From the NCBI GenBank assembly GCA_029959085.1, contig JARWIR010000003.1, positions 33,061,505 through 33,125,504 of the forward strand: a stretch of 64,000 nucleotides of DNA, read 5' to 3'. The DNA comes from Nemophila menziesii (lineage: Eukaryota > Streptophyta > Magnoliopsida > Boraginales > Hydrophyllaceae). Made by a program: the position numbers and the translations under genes. Positions 22,993-34,629 of this stretch are shown in pieces; within the stretch, counting starts at the first letter, position 1; every line of letters starts with the position of its first letter. A model generated the notes under the pieces. The model had not been told where the DNA came from. It did not search any database and saw only the letters and a program-made list of their open reading frames with translations.

Positions 22993-23770
22993 TAAGAAAA
23001 AATGAAGCAATCTTCAGCAATTCCGAGCATAATCAAACCAAATACATAACAAAAGGGAAAGTAAATCAAGCGCTTAAGTGTATAAGCCGTGATTGCGAGA
23101 AAAAAATCAGGCAAAAACTATAGAAAACAAGAGAAATCAAAGGTAAAATTACTGATTTCGAAGTATATAGTCTGTTTTAGTATATGAAAAATTGTTTATA
23201 ACAATTATATGTGAAAATTTATGACAAATCACATATGAAATATATTTTAATCTATATATTCAGCATCTTTTGATATTTAAACATGAAAACTTGATGATTT
23301 CTGCAAAATGTAGTAGATGTTATTTATTTGGCTATATTTTGGGTTAAAAATAAAATTAGGGTTTCAAAAGTGTATGAAGATCATTAATTCATGGAGGTTT
23401 TCAAGAGGTATGCATATTTGTGTAGCATTTTTGTTTAATAGTTAAATGTTAGTGATATTTGCTTAAAAATTAAGTTTATGTGTTTAGAACAAGGAATACC
23501 CTTTTTGTTATAGTTTAAACTTTACCAAACACGGAATTTCCTATTTTAAATACAAAAAACAACAGTATATGTTTGGTGCTTTGTAATAGGGTGATCCCTT
23601 GTTTTAACGTCTATGTATGTGTATATTATATGTGTTTGATGTATTTTTGCTTATTTTTATATATATCTCTCTAGCCTCTTTCTAATGTTCTTCTTCTTCA
23701 AAAATTTCTGAAAATTGGGACGCTTAATTACATATCTTTTAGTCTAATTCTAATTCTCTTGCCTAATTTT
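22993..23770. other. No gene seen
   Basis: AT-rich non-coding sequence without an evident mobile element boundary. Confidence 0.5.
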
Positions 23771-24692
23771 AACTTAATTATAATAAATAATAGTAACTAC
23801 ATCAAAAGCGTTAGCTACTTGATTTTCTATAACAACAATAAAGATGGGTATCAATCTTTTGATCCGAAGAGGCTTTGACCCCGGACCATATGCCATGATT
23901 AATCGATGGACTATGAAGATTCTTGTCATCATTTTCAGTCTTCTAACTGTGGTAAAGGACATGCATTTAATCTTTTCGATGATCTACGTCTTAATAAGGG
24001 AAAAGAGACCATCTAATGCCCTCAATTACCTCTTAAAAGGTATTTATTTGAACATGCAATCTCTTTCTTATCGTTTGGTGGAAGATTGGATTTCTGTAGA
24101 AAGATTCTTGTATGATTTGATCAGTTTTTATATTTCCGATGATTGCATGATCATGTATTGGGCATATGTCTTTTATATTACTAGTCGTAAACGTAATGGT
24201 CTAAAGGGGATTGGTTGGCTTAAGATTGGGGATATAATTAGATTAATCTTGGTAAAGGGCTATGCTAGAGGCTATAAAGATCGCAGAAGAGCCTGTTACA
24301 TGGGTCTTAGAATTTTTTTTTACTTTTTCAGCGTGCAAATATACTATCGGTAACATATTGATTTACTTTAGGAGGGCTTATATAGACTTGTGCTGGCTTT
24401 GTGAATTTAGTATTTTCAGATGATTAAATTTGATTGGTACTTCTGCATTTTAAATGATAATAATGAGCATTTACTCATGGTAGAATCTATTCGAAGACCC
24501 GTCAAACAAAAATTTCTTATTAATGTTATTGTTGTAGTCTATGTCATCACCAGAGGGGGTATCAATAAATTTTTGTTATACTCACATAAGGTTAAAAAAC
24601 TTTTCAGCTTATGTTGGAAAAGGACTTATTTAACCTATAGCAGCTGCTACTATATTATATCAATACCTATTTCATGGGAAAGGTTATCTTAG
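23770..24692 (+). pseudogene. Possible PPR-repeat pseudogene
   Basis: No intact frame, but several blocks in shifting plus-strand frames resemble pentatricopeptide repeats. 'NCGKGHAFNLFDDLRLNKGK' recalls the usual '..G....AFNLFDEMR..G', 'NALNYLLKGIYLNMQ' recalls 'TYSTLLKGLC', and 'LVEDWISVERFLYDLISFYI' recalls a degenerate repeat. Near 24460-24560, 'NDNNEHLLMVESIRRPVKQK' recalls the C-terminal repeat of Rf-like PPR proteins. Plant PPR proteins bind organelle RNA. The longest open frame (23844-24353) is unusually hydrophobic and is probably not the original frame. Residual similarity was judged by eye from family knowledge; an unrelated hypothetical remains possible. Confidence 0.35.
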
Positions 24693-24789
24693 GAGAAAAT
24701 AAAGAGTGGATGTAGGTGTGTAAGGGTAATCAAGCAAGGTTCGAGACTCCTTGGAATACACTAATACTACTGCAACTTTCACACGCTAA

Positions 24790-24971
24790 AAATGCTGTCA
24801 TTCCCAAGTCACAGACAAATGGCCTCCATGCAGCTCATTGCGTTAACGGTTAGACTTCCTTCTCTTATCCTTCTTAGATACTTTATATTGTGTTGCTATA
24901 TAAAGTTTCAATTGTCATATATTACGATTACTCTTCACAACATTACTTCATATAAATTATCTCAAAAAACC
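24790..24971 (+). other. 5' region of LINE copy
   Basis: It precedes the ORF1 start at 24972. It resembles by eye the sequence before the ORF1 start of the inverted sister copy (36631-36790), so it is taken as LINE 5' leader. The exact element start was not resolved. Confidence 0.4.
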
Positions 24972-26983
24972 ATGGCAAGTATCAATAATCACTTTCTCCC
25001 AATGGCTCGTAAGAGGAATGAAACCATAAAAAAACTGGAAACTTTAACTTTATCCACCAAAGTATCATTAGTAAAGCCTGAAGATCCTGAGTTTAACTTT
25101 GTGGCTAAGATTATCTCAGACAGAGTTACCTTATTCGGTACCTTTCAAAAAATAGTCTTCGCGACTCGGGGGATCTCTACAGAGTTCAGTTCAAAGAGAT
25201 TGAACCGAACACTTTCAAGATTACTCTTGATAAAGTAGAAGAGGCTGAAAGATTATTTTTCATCCGGCCATTAACAGTTCATGGGATGCATGTGAGCATC
25301 AAAAAATGGGAACCAAAAGTTGCTTTCAAAGACTTGGATTTGAAGCACTCAACAGTTTGGGTTAGAATATATGGGTTGGCAGGAGTGCAAAATATTCTCG
25401 AAGCTATACAGGTTTTTGGAGATTTCTTGGGTGAGGTAATTGAATTTTATCATCCTCTTATTAACTTGGATAATTTAAGTTTTATTAGGTTAAGAATCAA
25501 ATTCAAAGTTTCTAAACCTCTTAAAACTGGAGTTTATTTGGAACAAGTAGATGGCAATGCGTGGGTTTCATTTATTTACGAGAATGTAGGGCTTTTTTAT
25601 TTTAATTGTGTTGTGTTGGGCCATAACAAGAGAGCTTGTGGTACGTCGATGGTGAGCCCTCGTTGGAATGATGATGCAGTGAGGTATTGCAACTAGAATA
25701 AAGACATGACTATAAGAGGGGATGATAAAGCGTTTTATGTGATAAGAAAAAAAGATCGGTGGGGACACTTTGATGAAGTTGTGAGATTTTATCCTTTTAG
25801 GAGATTCACTGGAGACGGGGAGGATGAGGATATCAATCCCTTCAACGGAGGACTTGCAATTCAAACGGGTAACAACATGGATATAACTAGTGGGGTGAAA
25901 AATAACAATACTGGTAAAGAAGAGGCTACTAAAGAAGACAGTAGGAATTCGGAGTGTGAGTCAAACAAAAGGAAGAGGGCGAGTACTGATCTTATGGAAG
26001 ATATCTTTAAGAGTTTTAAGTATGTGGAGGGTCCACTTGAGATTTCAGAGAAGAAATATCCAGGACTATATAAGATCATCAGGATAGAACTTGGGGATAT
26101 CGGCATGAGCATAAACGTGAACAATGATACGATTACAGAAGTCTTGAATGCTTAAGACGTGGATATTGAGACGATGTACAAGAAATTCACGTTAGATCAA
26201 GAAGGATATAGCAAGGATATTAATGAAGGGTCAAATTACGAAAAGAATGGAATGATGGTGTCTGATATCAACCTTAATGTTGGATACAACCTCATGCCTA
26301 TTGCTGAAGAGAATTTTTGGAATGGACAATATGAAATTGGCGGGCCATCAAAACAAGGTGGTAATTTGAGTAATAGTGTTGGGGATGGAAGTAGAAGATT
26401 GGTTCTCAATGAGAATGACCTCCGAGAGAGCTCTTTTGAACCGAATCTGAACTCACCTGACTCTCAATCCCTACATATAAGCCAACTCCCAAGGCTAGAT
26501 AACGATCATAGAGGATAGAAAACTGCACCAAGAATGAGAGTTTCACCCCCATTGACCAAATTCACTTGGACAAAAACTATAAAACGCAAAGTGGCGCCTA
26601 GTGGTTGTCCTGGTAATTCGAAGTTGAAGAAGTTTACCAAAGATGATTTCACACAAATGGAGAGATGCATTAATGATTTAATGGGGTTTATTAATGAAAT
26701 CAGTGAGAGCTTTTACAAAGTTAGGGGGAATATGGATGGTGATGGAAGAATCAAGTCGACTGAGGTTCGAGAATATGGTAAAGAGAGTGGTTTGGGCGAT
26801 GGTGAAAATATATACTTTTGCAAAGGAGATGATTGTAATGGGCACCTAGAAGCTTTATCTGAGAGTAGTGAAGACACGGAGGATGACATTTTCTATCGGG
26901 CTTGTCCTGTGATGGCAAATGAAGTCAACAAAAAAGCATGGGGCGACAGCCAGCCTCGCAATATGGTTGGAAACGATGGATAG
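24972..26983 (+). pseudogene. LINE ORF1 pseudogene, DUF4283-type
   Basis: From ATG 24972 ('MASINNHFLPMARKRNE') the protein resembles ORF1 of plant L1-type LINEs. There is a DUF4283-like stretch ('HGMHVSIKKWEPKVAF', 'STVWVRIYGLAG', 'IQVFGDFLGEVIEF') and a degraded zinc knuckle ('FNCVVLGHNKRAC'). A lysine-rich segment ('SNKRKRASTDLMEDIFKSFK') and a long C-terminal tail (26534-26983) follow. Frameshifts near 25200 and 25690 and stops at 26153-26155 and 26516-26518 break it. Blocks such as 'DIETMYKKFTLD' recur in the sister copy at 34630-36630, so the two derive from the same family. Confidence 0.7.
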
Positions 26984-27530
26984 TTTCGCAGGGAGGAACT
27001 GTCGGGGAGCCAGGGCACCCCTAACAAAAAAACCGTTCAAGTCCCTCAACCTGAAATTTAATTTATCGTTAGTTTGTTTGTTTGAGTCAAAGCTAAGGCG
27101 GAAAGATCTCAAATATTGTACGCACTTTAGTGGTTTTAATAAATCTTTTGTAGTTGAACCTGGAGAAAGATCGTATATGTCCGGGGGGATTCTACTTCTT
27201 TGGAAGGAGTCTATTAATGTTAGAGTCGTATTTGTGTGTCAATTCTTTGTTATTTTGGAAATTATGGAAAATGATGGTTTATCGTGGTTTTTGTTTTGTG
27301 TTCATGCCCCAACTGATGATAAGTTGAGATGGAAAACATGGGAAAATCTCACTAAATGGATTAAGAAGATTAATCTTCCATCAATTTTAATCAGGGACTT
27401 TAATGATATAACGAAATATAGTGAAAAGAAAGGAAATAAACAACCTAACTTGGAAAGAATTATCAAGTTTAATGAATTCATCAACAATAATCACCTTATC
27501 GACTACCCGACATTGCTATCACCCAGTTTC
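26974..27530 (+). pseudogene. LINE ORF2 start: endonuclease part, truncated
   Basis: ORF2 begins at an ATG that overlaps the ORF1 stop (ATGGATAG, about 26976-26983). It reads 'NCRGARAPLTKKPFK', 'LVCLFESKLRRK', 'GGILLLWKESINV', 'FVLFCVHAPTDD'-like words and 'LIRDFNDITKYSEK'. These are the ordered motifs of the LINE AP-type endonuclease, with the expected G-DFN site changed to RDFN. The frame is cut at about 27530, where sequence from an Athila-like element in opposite orientation begins. Reverse transcriptase is absent. Confidence 0.75.
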
Positions 27531-28045
27531 ATATGTAATTCTTGTTGTAATTGTTGATTGATCATAGTGACTTGCGTCAATCTTTGCTCCATCACTTGAA
27601 TTTGTTGGTGCATGAGTTTCATTGTTGATAGGACAGCATTGAGCTTTGCGTCACTTTGATCCACCTTTTTTTTAAAATCATTTATATCTTTATGTGGCTG
27701 AGATAGAAGTGCTTTTTGAGCCTAATCCTCTGTTATATCTCAGATTAACTGTGGAAGTTCTTGTTGAAACTTCCGGGAGTTACTAGTTACTTGGGTGACA
27801 TGCGTCTCCAAGGTTTCCAATTCTGCAACTTGCTTCTTGAATCTTTCATTATTGAACTGCATGGAAGTTTGAACTAGCTTATGTAATTTATCTGTCATTC
27901 GTTGGAGATGGGATATGGCTTCTTCTTGCGGATTATGCATGGGTTGTGGTGGAGATCGAGCTTGATAAATCGAACCTTCTTGATAGAAATTTTGACTTTA
28001 GGCCCCATGCATATTTGTATTCCTTGGTGTGTAATCGTCGCCCAT
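27531..28045 (-). pseudogene. Athila-like gag N-terminal fragment (inverted)
   Basis: On the minus strand a start near 28045 ('MGDDYTPRNTNMHG') lies about 100 bases downstream of the PBS. It leads into a coiled-coil-rich frame ('EEAISHLQRMTDKLHKLVQ', 'VAELETLETHVTQVT', 'MKLMHQQIQVMEQRLTQV'). Stops near 28000 and 27740 break it. Position after the LTR and PBS makes it the N-terminal part of gag, which would build the virus-like particle. It ends abruptly at the LINE junction near 27530. Confidence 0.5.
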
Positions 28046-28145
28046 ACCTAAGAAACCTGAGAAGAGACTAAAAAAACGCGTAAAACTGAAAACAAATAAA
28101 AACTTCTACACTAAATAACACAAATAAAACTAATTTAAAGATAAA

Positions 28146-28163
28146 TCCCCGGCAGCGGCGCCA
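28146..28163 (-). other. Primer binding site, tRNA-Asp-like
   Basis: Minus-strand TGGCGCCGCTGCCGGGGA is close to the complement of a plant tRNA-Asp 3' end, the primer typical of Athila elements. It lies a few bases inside the LTR end at 28170, so it fixes the element's direction as minus. Confidence 0.85.
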
Positions 28164-28169
28164 AAAACT

Positions 28170-29828
28170 TGGTGGGGGCAAAGGTGTGGTGATAAATAAA
28201 TAGATAAATAAAGATAATAATAAAAGATACACCCTTCATTACCACGAGAAACCCACTGCAAGTATTACAGATCGTTCGAAAGTTTAGTTAGTAAGTAAAA
28301 CTTCGTTCGCAGGGATTCGATCTGTTAGATCTACTTATGTATATAAAGAAGTGTAGGAGTAATTACTTGTTGAATAAAAAGACAATAAAAGTAATAATAT
28401 TTATTTGGGTTTTCAGATTTGTAAGATAATAATGCAAGTAAATAAATACTAAAAGAATGGAGATAAGAAATATAGCTTAGGTTTGCTAGTATGCACTTAT
28501 CCTTCTAATCGATATTCTAGTTATAAAGGTGATTAAAGCTCTTAGATAAATAGTCAGGATTCTAAATTCCTCCTAACCCCCTTCCGGGCGGACTTAGGTG
28601 GCGACCTCACAATTACGAGGGGACTTAACTACGGTGCTCCTACGCCACTAGGTTCTTAGATGAGACTGACCTTCTAATAATGATCGGTGATTAAATTAAA
28701 TCCTAATGACTATCTAGTTAGGCAAGCCCGTCAGGATCACTACCGCACACTAGACGTTTATGTGGTGTTTCAGTAATTAGACACCCCTTCCGGGTGACCA
28801 TCTAACTACTATTAATGGGGTAGTCTATACGCCATGCATTCACAAGACTACGGTCAATAAATCAAAGAACATAAAACAGATATATGGTTAAGCAGCTAGA
28901 ATCAATTTAACATGGTTTTCCCAAATAACGTAAAAACAAATAAAGAATTAGAAATCAAAGATTATACATATGTAAACCCAAGCTATGGATTATTAGTTCA
29001 TATCTAAAGACATAGAAATAAACTACGGATAAAAGTAATTAGAAACAAAGAAAATCTAAAGAATCTAATACAAATTACCCTAATGATAGAGGGAGATGAT
29101 GGAGAAGAGGAGTTTGCTTTTTCCCAGCTTCTTGTCTTCCTCTCTACAAGTCTTGTTGCTTCTCTTGAATGAGTTCTATGATACTTAAGGTTTAGCATTG
29201 AGCAAGGACATGTTTACAATAGTTAAAGGGTGTATTTATAGGAGTCTGGGAAGCCCTAAAACGTTTTCTTGGAGTGGAAGACAAGTAATTAGACTTCTAG
29301 TCAAACTCAAATTCGTAACCCTAAAATATAGAAAAGGTAATAAACTATTGCTATTTTGTTTTAGCCGTAACTTCTTTAGTATTGCTCCGATTGACGCGTG
29401 CTTTATATCGAAACTGATTGTCTCGGAAAGCTCTACAACTTTTCTTCAGACCATTCTTCCAAATTCTCAGTCAATCTTGATTTATGATCACTTTAATGGA
29501 CGTAGTTGCTGGAATTCAGATTTACTTGGCAACTTTTTTTTCTTTTCCTATTTTATCTTTTCCTTCCTTTATCTCCAATTTCCATCCTTATCTTATTTCC
29601 TTTATCTCTTGGAATTGATTTGGCATCTAATTAATTACCATGTACATTTAAAGCTTCACAATTAACAAACAATTAAACTAAATATTCTCTAAAAATATTA
29701 AATCATCAAATCAAGACAAGAAATAGGAAAATAGTAAAATACTAATAAAAATCGATTAAAGACTATCCGAAAATACCTAAATTGATGTCTCCAACTAAGA
29801 TTAATTTATCACAAATGGGGAGACATCA
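28170..29828 (-). mobile_element. Athila-like 5' LTR, inverted
   Basis: On the minus strand it starts TGATGTCTCCCC at 29828 and ends 'CCCCCACCA' at 28170, followed by the PBS. It is 1659 bp long. A TATA box (TATAAATACACC) lies near 29230-29240, the AG-rich leader and the CCCGGAAGGGG-type block follow in family order. Its start abuts plus-strand gag of another orientation at 29829 with no spacer. No target duplication could be paired. Confidence 0.85.
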
Positions 29829-30496
29829 ACTGCTAATTCAGCTAAATTAACCGCATTAGAGAATCAAGTCAAAGAGATAAAACTTGAGATGCAACAAAAA
29901 CGTCAAAATTTAGCTGCAACAAATGTAGTGAAAGAAGCACAAGGTTGTCCACAGTGTGAGGTACCGAACATACATTGGAAGAGCGTGAAGGAAATACAAC
30001 ATCTGTTTATTTCATATCCAACCAAGGAAATTACCGATTCGGTAGTATAAATCATCCAGGTATGCAGTATTCAAATCCACAAGGGGGCGCAATTCAAGGT
30101 AACTATCAACCTCGTCCCCAGAATAACTCTTACCAACCAAGAGGTCAAGGTTCTTATCAAGGAAATCAGAATTTTAATAGACCTTCTCCTTCACAACAAC
30201 CTACCAATGATGCTTATACCGATACTTTGGCTCAGAAGGCTTTACCGCAACATCCTCAAGAGGGAGTAGTGGGAGAAAAGAGTTTAAAGAATTTCTTGGA
30301 TCTAATGACGACTAATATTCACTCACAAAACAAGAAGTTGAGAGAACAAGAGGCTTCTATTCAAATCTTGGGAACACAAGTAGAGCAAGTGAACAAGGTT
30401 TTAACTAATATTATGGAAGCAAGAGAATTGAAAGACATTGAAGGAGGTGATGCCAATGTTGAGTTTGAAGCTTGTAAGTCAGTTTCCTTGATATAG
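29829..30496 (+). pseudogene. Athila-like gag, C-terminal part
   Basis: The frame begins in mid-protein ('AKLTALENQVKEIKLEMQ'), with a cysteine pair 'CPQCE' near residue 45. After a frameshift near 29960 it continues as 'GNYRFGSINHPGMQ', 'YQPRGQGSYQGNQNFNRP', 'AQKALPQHPQEGVV' and a coiled-coil segment ('REQEASIQILGTQVEQ') to a stop at 30496. The same blocks occur in the minus-strand copy at 45049-46010. The glutamine/asparagine/glycine-rich tract after the cysteines is typical of Athila gag. Its upstream half is missing; the inverted fragment at 27531-28045 may be that half. Confidence 0.65.
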
Positions 30497-30991
30497 AAGA
30501 GAATAGGAAGTACCACATGCTGAAAAAATTGTCGTGGAAGTTCTAGAAATTGAAGAACAACAAACCAAGTCTAGCCCCGAAGACTCTGACTTTTCTGAAG
30601 ATTTGGATTCATCCGAAAGATTCAAGTTTATAGGCCTTTTGAGGGATATGCAAGAAGAAATTAGATCAGTTATCGAGCTTTAAGCTACCAGAGCTAAAGA
30701 GAAAGAGGAAGAAGCCTCGCAAAAGCAGAAAGAAGAAGTTGCACCTGCTGTGCAAAAAGAAAAAGAAGAAGAGAATATGGGCTCGCCACTAGTTGTTCAA
30801 ACAATGTCATCGCCTATTCCTAAGACAAATCTGAAGGTTGACATTGAACTCAAGACATTAGTAGAGGCGTATACTCCAGAAATATCAACGCCCAAATGCT
30901 TGAGATAGCGAAGAAATGGCTTACACCGTAACAAGTTTTCACGCAAGTTATTCTAGAGAAAGAAGCGAGTGTAGACTCCAGAAAAGAGACT
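30497..30991 (+). other. Charged gag-protease linker, decayed
   Basis: Lys/Glu-rich frames ('EKEEEASQKQKEEV', 'EEQQTKSSPEDSDFSEDL') with several stops. It is the usual low-complexity link between gag and protease in this lineage. Confidence 0.5.
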
Positions 30992-31435
30992 GTGGCTCAT
31001 ACGGAGAGAGTCTTGAAGAAAGTAGAAAAGGATTTACCACTCAAGCTCAAAGATCTAGGAAGCTTTAATCTTCCTATTCAAATTAGTGGTATGCTCAAGA
31101 TGAATGCCATGTGTGATGTGGGTTCGAGTGTGAATCTTATGCCGAAGTTTGTGTTCGATAGGCTGGGGCTGGAAAAGACAGAAAAGGCTCCCGTGAAGTT
31201 ACAATTTCCGGATAGCTTAGTGTCAAAGACATGGGGAACAGTGGAGCATGTTCATGTCCGAACATGTAATATCACCATCCATACTAACTTTGTTATTCTT
31301 GATCATGATGCAGATAAGTAGGTTCCATTTACATTGGGAAGGCCTTTTTTGGCCACTAGTCAAAGCATCATCAACTTCCATGAGGGAACAGTTACCCTCC
31401 GAGCTAAAAACATATCTGAGACATTCTATTTCTTG
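30992..31435 (+). pseudogene. Athila-like aspartic protease, one nonsense codon
   Basis: 'DLGSFNLPIQISGM', then the catalytic segment 'CDVGSSVNLMPKFVFDRLGL', 'LQFPDSLVSKTWGTVEHVHV' and 'NFVILDHDADK' match the retropepsin of Athila-type elements, which usually read 'CDLGASINLMP'. A single TAG (31319-31321) interrupts the frame just before 'VPFTLGRPFLATSQSI', the conserved flap-side ILGRPFL segment. The frame otherwise continues straight into the integrase tail. The protease would process the gag-pol polyprotein. Confidence 0.75.
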
Positions 31436-31759
31436 AGTAAGAAACCAAGGAAGTTAGATCCCACAGTTCCTATCACCCACAGTCTTTCACGTTACAGCGT
31501 CCTAGAAGAAATCCATGCAAAACTTGTGGGTACTAGACCAATGAGTGAGTTTGGGGTCGGCCATGAAGTTGTATGGAAAGCCCGCAAACCCGAGAATAGG
31601 CCACGAAGTCACAAAGATTCGTGGATGGGACCATTCATAGTCACTGAAGTTGTTTCAGCTAAAGTGATTGAAGTCCGGCCTAAGAGGGGCATTAAACGGA
31701 GATTAGTAGATGTTCATAGCCTTGCTCTTTGCTGGGGAGGCTATATACGGAAATATTGA
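31436..31759 (+). pseudogene. Integrase C-terminal (GPF) tail fused to protease
   Basis: In the same frame as the protease, after a short linker, come 'FGVGHEVVWKARKPENRPR', 'DSWMGPFIVTEVVSAKVIEV' and 'RRLVDVHSLALCWGGY'. This is the end of a gypsy integrase, with the GPF/GPY-type module that contacts DNA. Reverse transcriptase, RNase H and the integrase core that normally separate protease from this tail are absent. The element is therefore a deletion derivative that would need proteins from a relative. Confidence 0.7.
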
Positions 31760-33189
31760 TAGGGGTAACGCGTCTAACTTTGAAAGACGCTAAACAAAAG
31801 TGTTGTACGGGAGACAACCCGCTATTTTTTTATGTTTTTAAGTTTTTAATTTATGTTTATATTAGTCGTTTTAGTTGATATTGCATATTTAAGGAAGTTA
31901 TTAGTGTTTTTGATGTTCGGTACTAAGAAAATCGAGTTTGGCAAAAAAGAACAATGTTCGGAGAAAATATGACCCTCCAGCCGGCTAGCTGGCCAAATTG
32001 ACTGGTATGCCTTGAGGGGTGTTTAGGCCGTGAGATCCAAGCTAGTTGATAAACCCATTTGATGAACGTGCTAAAGGTGAGAGAACAAGGAAATTTCAAA
32101 GTTTAGAAAGTGATTAAGGCGGTTCTTTGATAAGCCCCTTGTTACCTTTTAGCTTGTTCTCCATTTATTATATTTATATCCTTCTCAGTCCCTTTTAGCC
32201 TTTCTAAAGCCTTTTTGTTTAGCCATATTATAAGACATATCCCTTTATATTTTAGGTTTTTTTCATATGACCCGCACTCTAATAGCGATGCATAGATAGT
32301 TGTTTTAGAGCTTGAGTTTGGGGTGGTAGGTCCACCATTATTGTGAATATTATTGGGTTGGAAATTGTGAGCTTATTAATTTTGCTTTGTTCTATATGTT
32401 GATGATGATTCACATGTTTATTATATTGTAACCCTTTGTCGGGGTAAAAGTAAATGAAAAAGTTATGAAAAGAAAAAAATATATGTGAAGATATAGCATG
32501 ATATCTCACATCAAAAAGAGAGTCATAGCTACATTAAAAAGGGAAAAAATGGTGATATGAAAAGATTGAATATATTTGGACCAACAAAGTGGAATTTTTA
32601 CGTGATTATCTTTATGCTTTAGTATTGGGTTATTGGGTATGCTAATTAGTGCATCAAAATCATTGGGTTGAGTGAGAACGTTTTATGAGAGTAACTCAAG
32701 CTCCAGGGCGATTCGCTGATGGCTAGTGAGGAGAGAGCCAAAAGCTCACTCTAAATTATCCAAATATACTATCATACCGTCCTTAAGCCAACATTACAAC
32801 CCTAAAGACCTTTTGATTCTTTGTTATGTAATCTAGAAATGATTGAGCCATTAGAGAGTAGTTGGGTGGATCTTTTGACACTAGTGAAGTTCGATGAACA
32901 ATCTATAGCCTCCTTGGGAAACTAAGTGAAGAACCTCTCCTTCGGGCATTGCGAAGCTAATCTGATCTTGAATTTGAGCCGTGTTGATCGTCAGTATGAC
33001 AAGTGTACAGGTAAATTAGTTTGTAGATCTTATTACATGAAATTTTCGGAGTAGTTGCTTTAAGTGTATTTTATATATTCCGCTAGCTTTGTTCCACCGT
33101 GCTTAATTGACTTAGGTGTGTACTTAGAGACTTCCCTTTGTTCTTATCTTTATTGCATCGGGAAGATACAACTTTGAGTTGGGGGTCTT
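31760..33189 (+). other. Long 3' untranslated region of Athila-like element
   Basis: Non-coding; collinear by eye with 3365-5095. It ends with a polypurine tract 'TTTGAGTTGGGGG' (33173-33185) next to the LTR. Confidence 0.7.
33173..33185 (+). other. Polypurine tract
   Basis: TTTGAGTTGGGGG just before the 3' LTR, equivalent to the duplicated tract at 5051-5100. Confidence 0.7.
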
Positions 33190-34317
33190 TATGTATCCCT
33201 ATTTGTGATATAATAATATAGGTTGGAGACATCATTTTAGGTGTATTCGAGTATTTAATTATAGATTTTTATTCGTATTTTGATAAATTCCTATATCTTG
33301 TCTTGATTTGATGAAATATTTTTTAGAGGATATTTGGTTTAGTTTGTGTGTTAATGTGAAGCTTTAAAGATATATGGAAATTAATTAGATGCCAACACAA
33401 TTCTAAAGAGATAAAGAAATAAGATATGGAAGGACCTCTCCACAATTAATCTTTAAGTATTATTCATCATAGAAGTCATTCAAGAGAAGCAAGCTGACAA
33501 TATGTATCTTTATTTTAGTTTATTTCTTTCTAGTATGAACTAATTTTCCAATAGCTTGGGTTTTGCATATGTATAATCTTTGAATTCTATTTTATTCTAT
33601 CTAAGTTTGTTTGGGAAAACTATTTTAAACTGATTCTAGCTTCTTAACCATATATTATTTTATGTGCTTTGATTTATTGCCTATATTAATCTTGATCGGG
33701 TTAGGATTGTCTTAATAGTAGTTAGATGGTCACTCGGAAGGGGTGTCTAATTATTGAAACATCACATAAGTGTCTAGTGTGCAGTATTGATCCAGAAGTG
33801 CTTGCCTAACTCGATAGTCATTAGGGTTGGAGATTTAATCACCGATCATTGCAGGGTCCCCTAACCCAATTCCATTGGTAATTGTTAGGTCGCTACCTAA
33901 TTCCACCCGGAAGGGGTTAGGAGGAATATAGAATCCTGGCTACTTATCTAAGAGCTTTAATCACTCTTATTAACTAGTAGAAGAAATAGAAGGATTAGTG
34001 CATACTAGAAAAACTTGAGTTATATGCTCTCATCTTATTCTTACATCTTTTAATTTATTAACTTTAGTTTAATTAATCATTATTCTCTTCTCAATCAATC
34101 TTTATTATTTACTTTTCTTGTCTTTAAATTTATTGGCTATTTATTACTACCCCTTTCTGTTAATTTCGTATAACACACTAAGTCCCCGCGAACGAATCTT
34201 TACTTATCATTAAGACTTGCATACGACCTGTGGTACTTGCAGTGAGTACCGTTCTCGGTTAGGGTGTTTAGTCGCATTGTTTATTATCTTATTTTTATCA
34301 CGCCCTAGCCGACACCA
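33190..34317 (+). mobile_element. Athila-like 3' LTR with promoter deletion
   Basis: It follows the polypurine tract, starts with a mutated 'ATGTATCCCTATTTG' (family TGATGTCTCC), and ends GCCGACACCA. It is 1128 bp, about 400 bp shorter than its relatives. Comparison with 42235-43788 shows the sequence jumps from 'AAGATATGGAAGGA' (33422) to 'TATTCATCAT' (33460), losing the TATA box region. It is inserted in the endonuclease part of the LINE that continues at 34318. Confidence 0.8.
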
Positions 34318-34620
34318 GATACCATGAAAAACAATTGGATTCCATGATATAAGAGATAATAAAAGAGGTTGAGGACCATACCACACTCATCTTTATTCAA
34401 TCTTTCCACAAAATAAGTATTTCCCCGGACATACACGGTCTTCCCTCGTGTTCAACTATGTGGGAATTATTAAAGAATCTGAGATGATTACAATATTTAA
34501 AGTTTTTTTCCTTAATCTAGATTCTAAATACATGCAATAGACACATCATACTTCGTGGTTAGGGACTTGATCATCTTCTTCGTCAAGGGTGCCCTCACCC
34601 CTTGGAAATTCCAGATCATC
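34318..34620 (-). pseudogene. LINE ORF2 start (endonuclease), minus strand
   Basis: Minus-strand frames read 'MIWNFQGVRAPLTKKMIKSL', 'LESRLRKKTL' and further degenerate words that line up with 26980-27290 of the plus copy. Truncated at 34317 by the LTR end. Several stops make it non-functional. Confidence 0.6.
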
Positions 34621-34629
34621 ACATATCAA

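Noticed and set aside
29198..29665. 155-aa plus-strand frame inside the inverted LTR
   Set aside because: It lies wholly in an LTR, antisense to its transcript, with no family features; likely chance.
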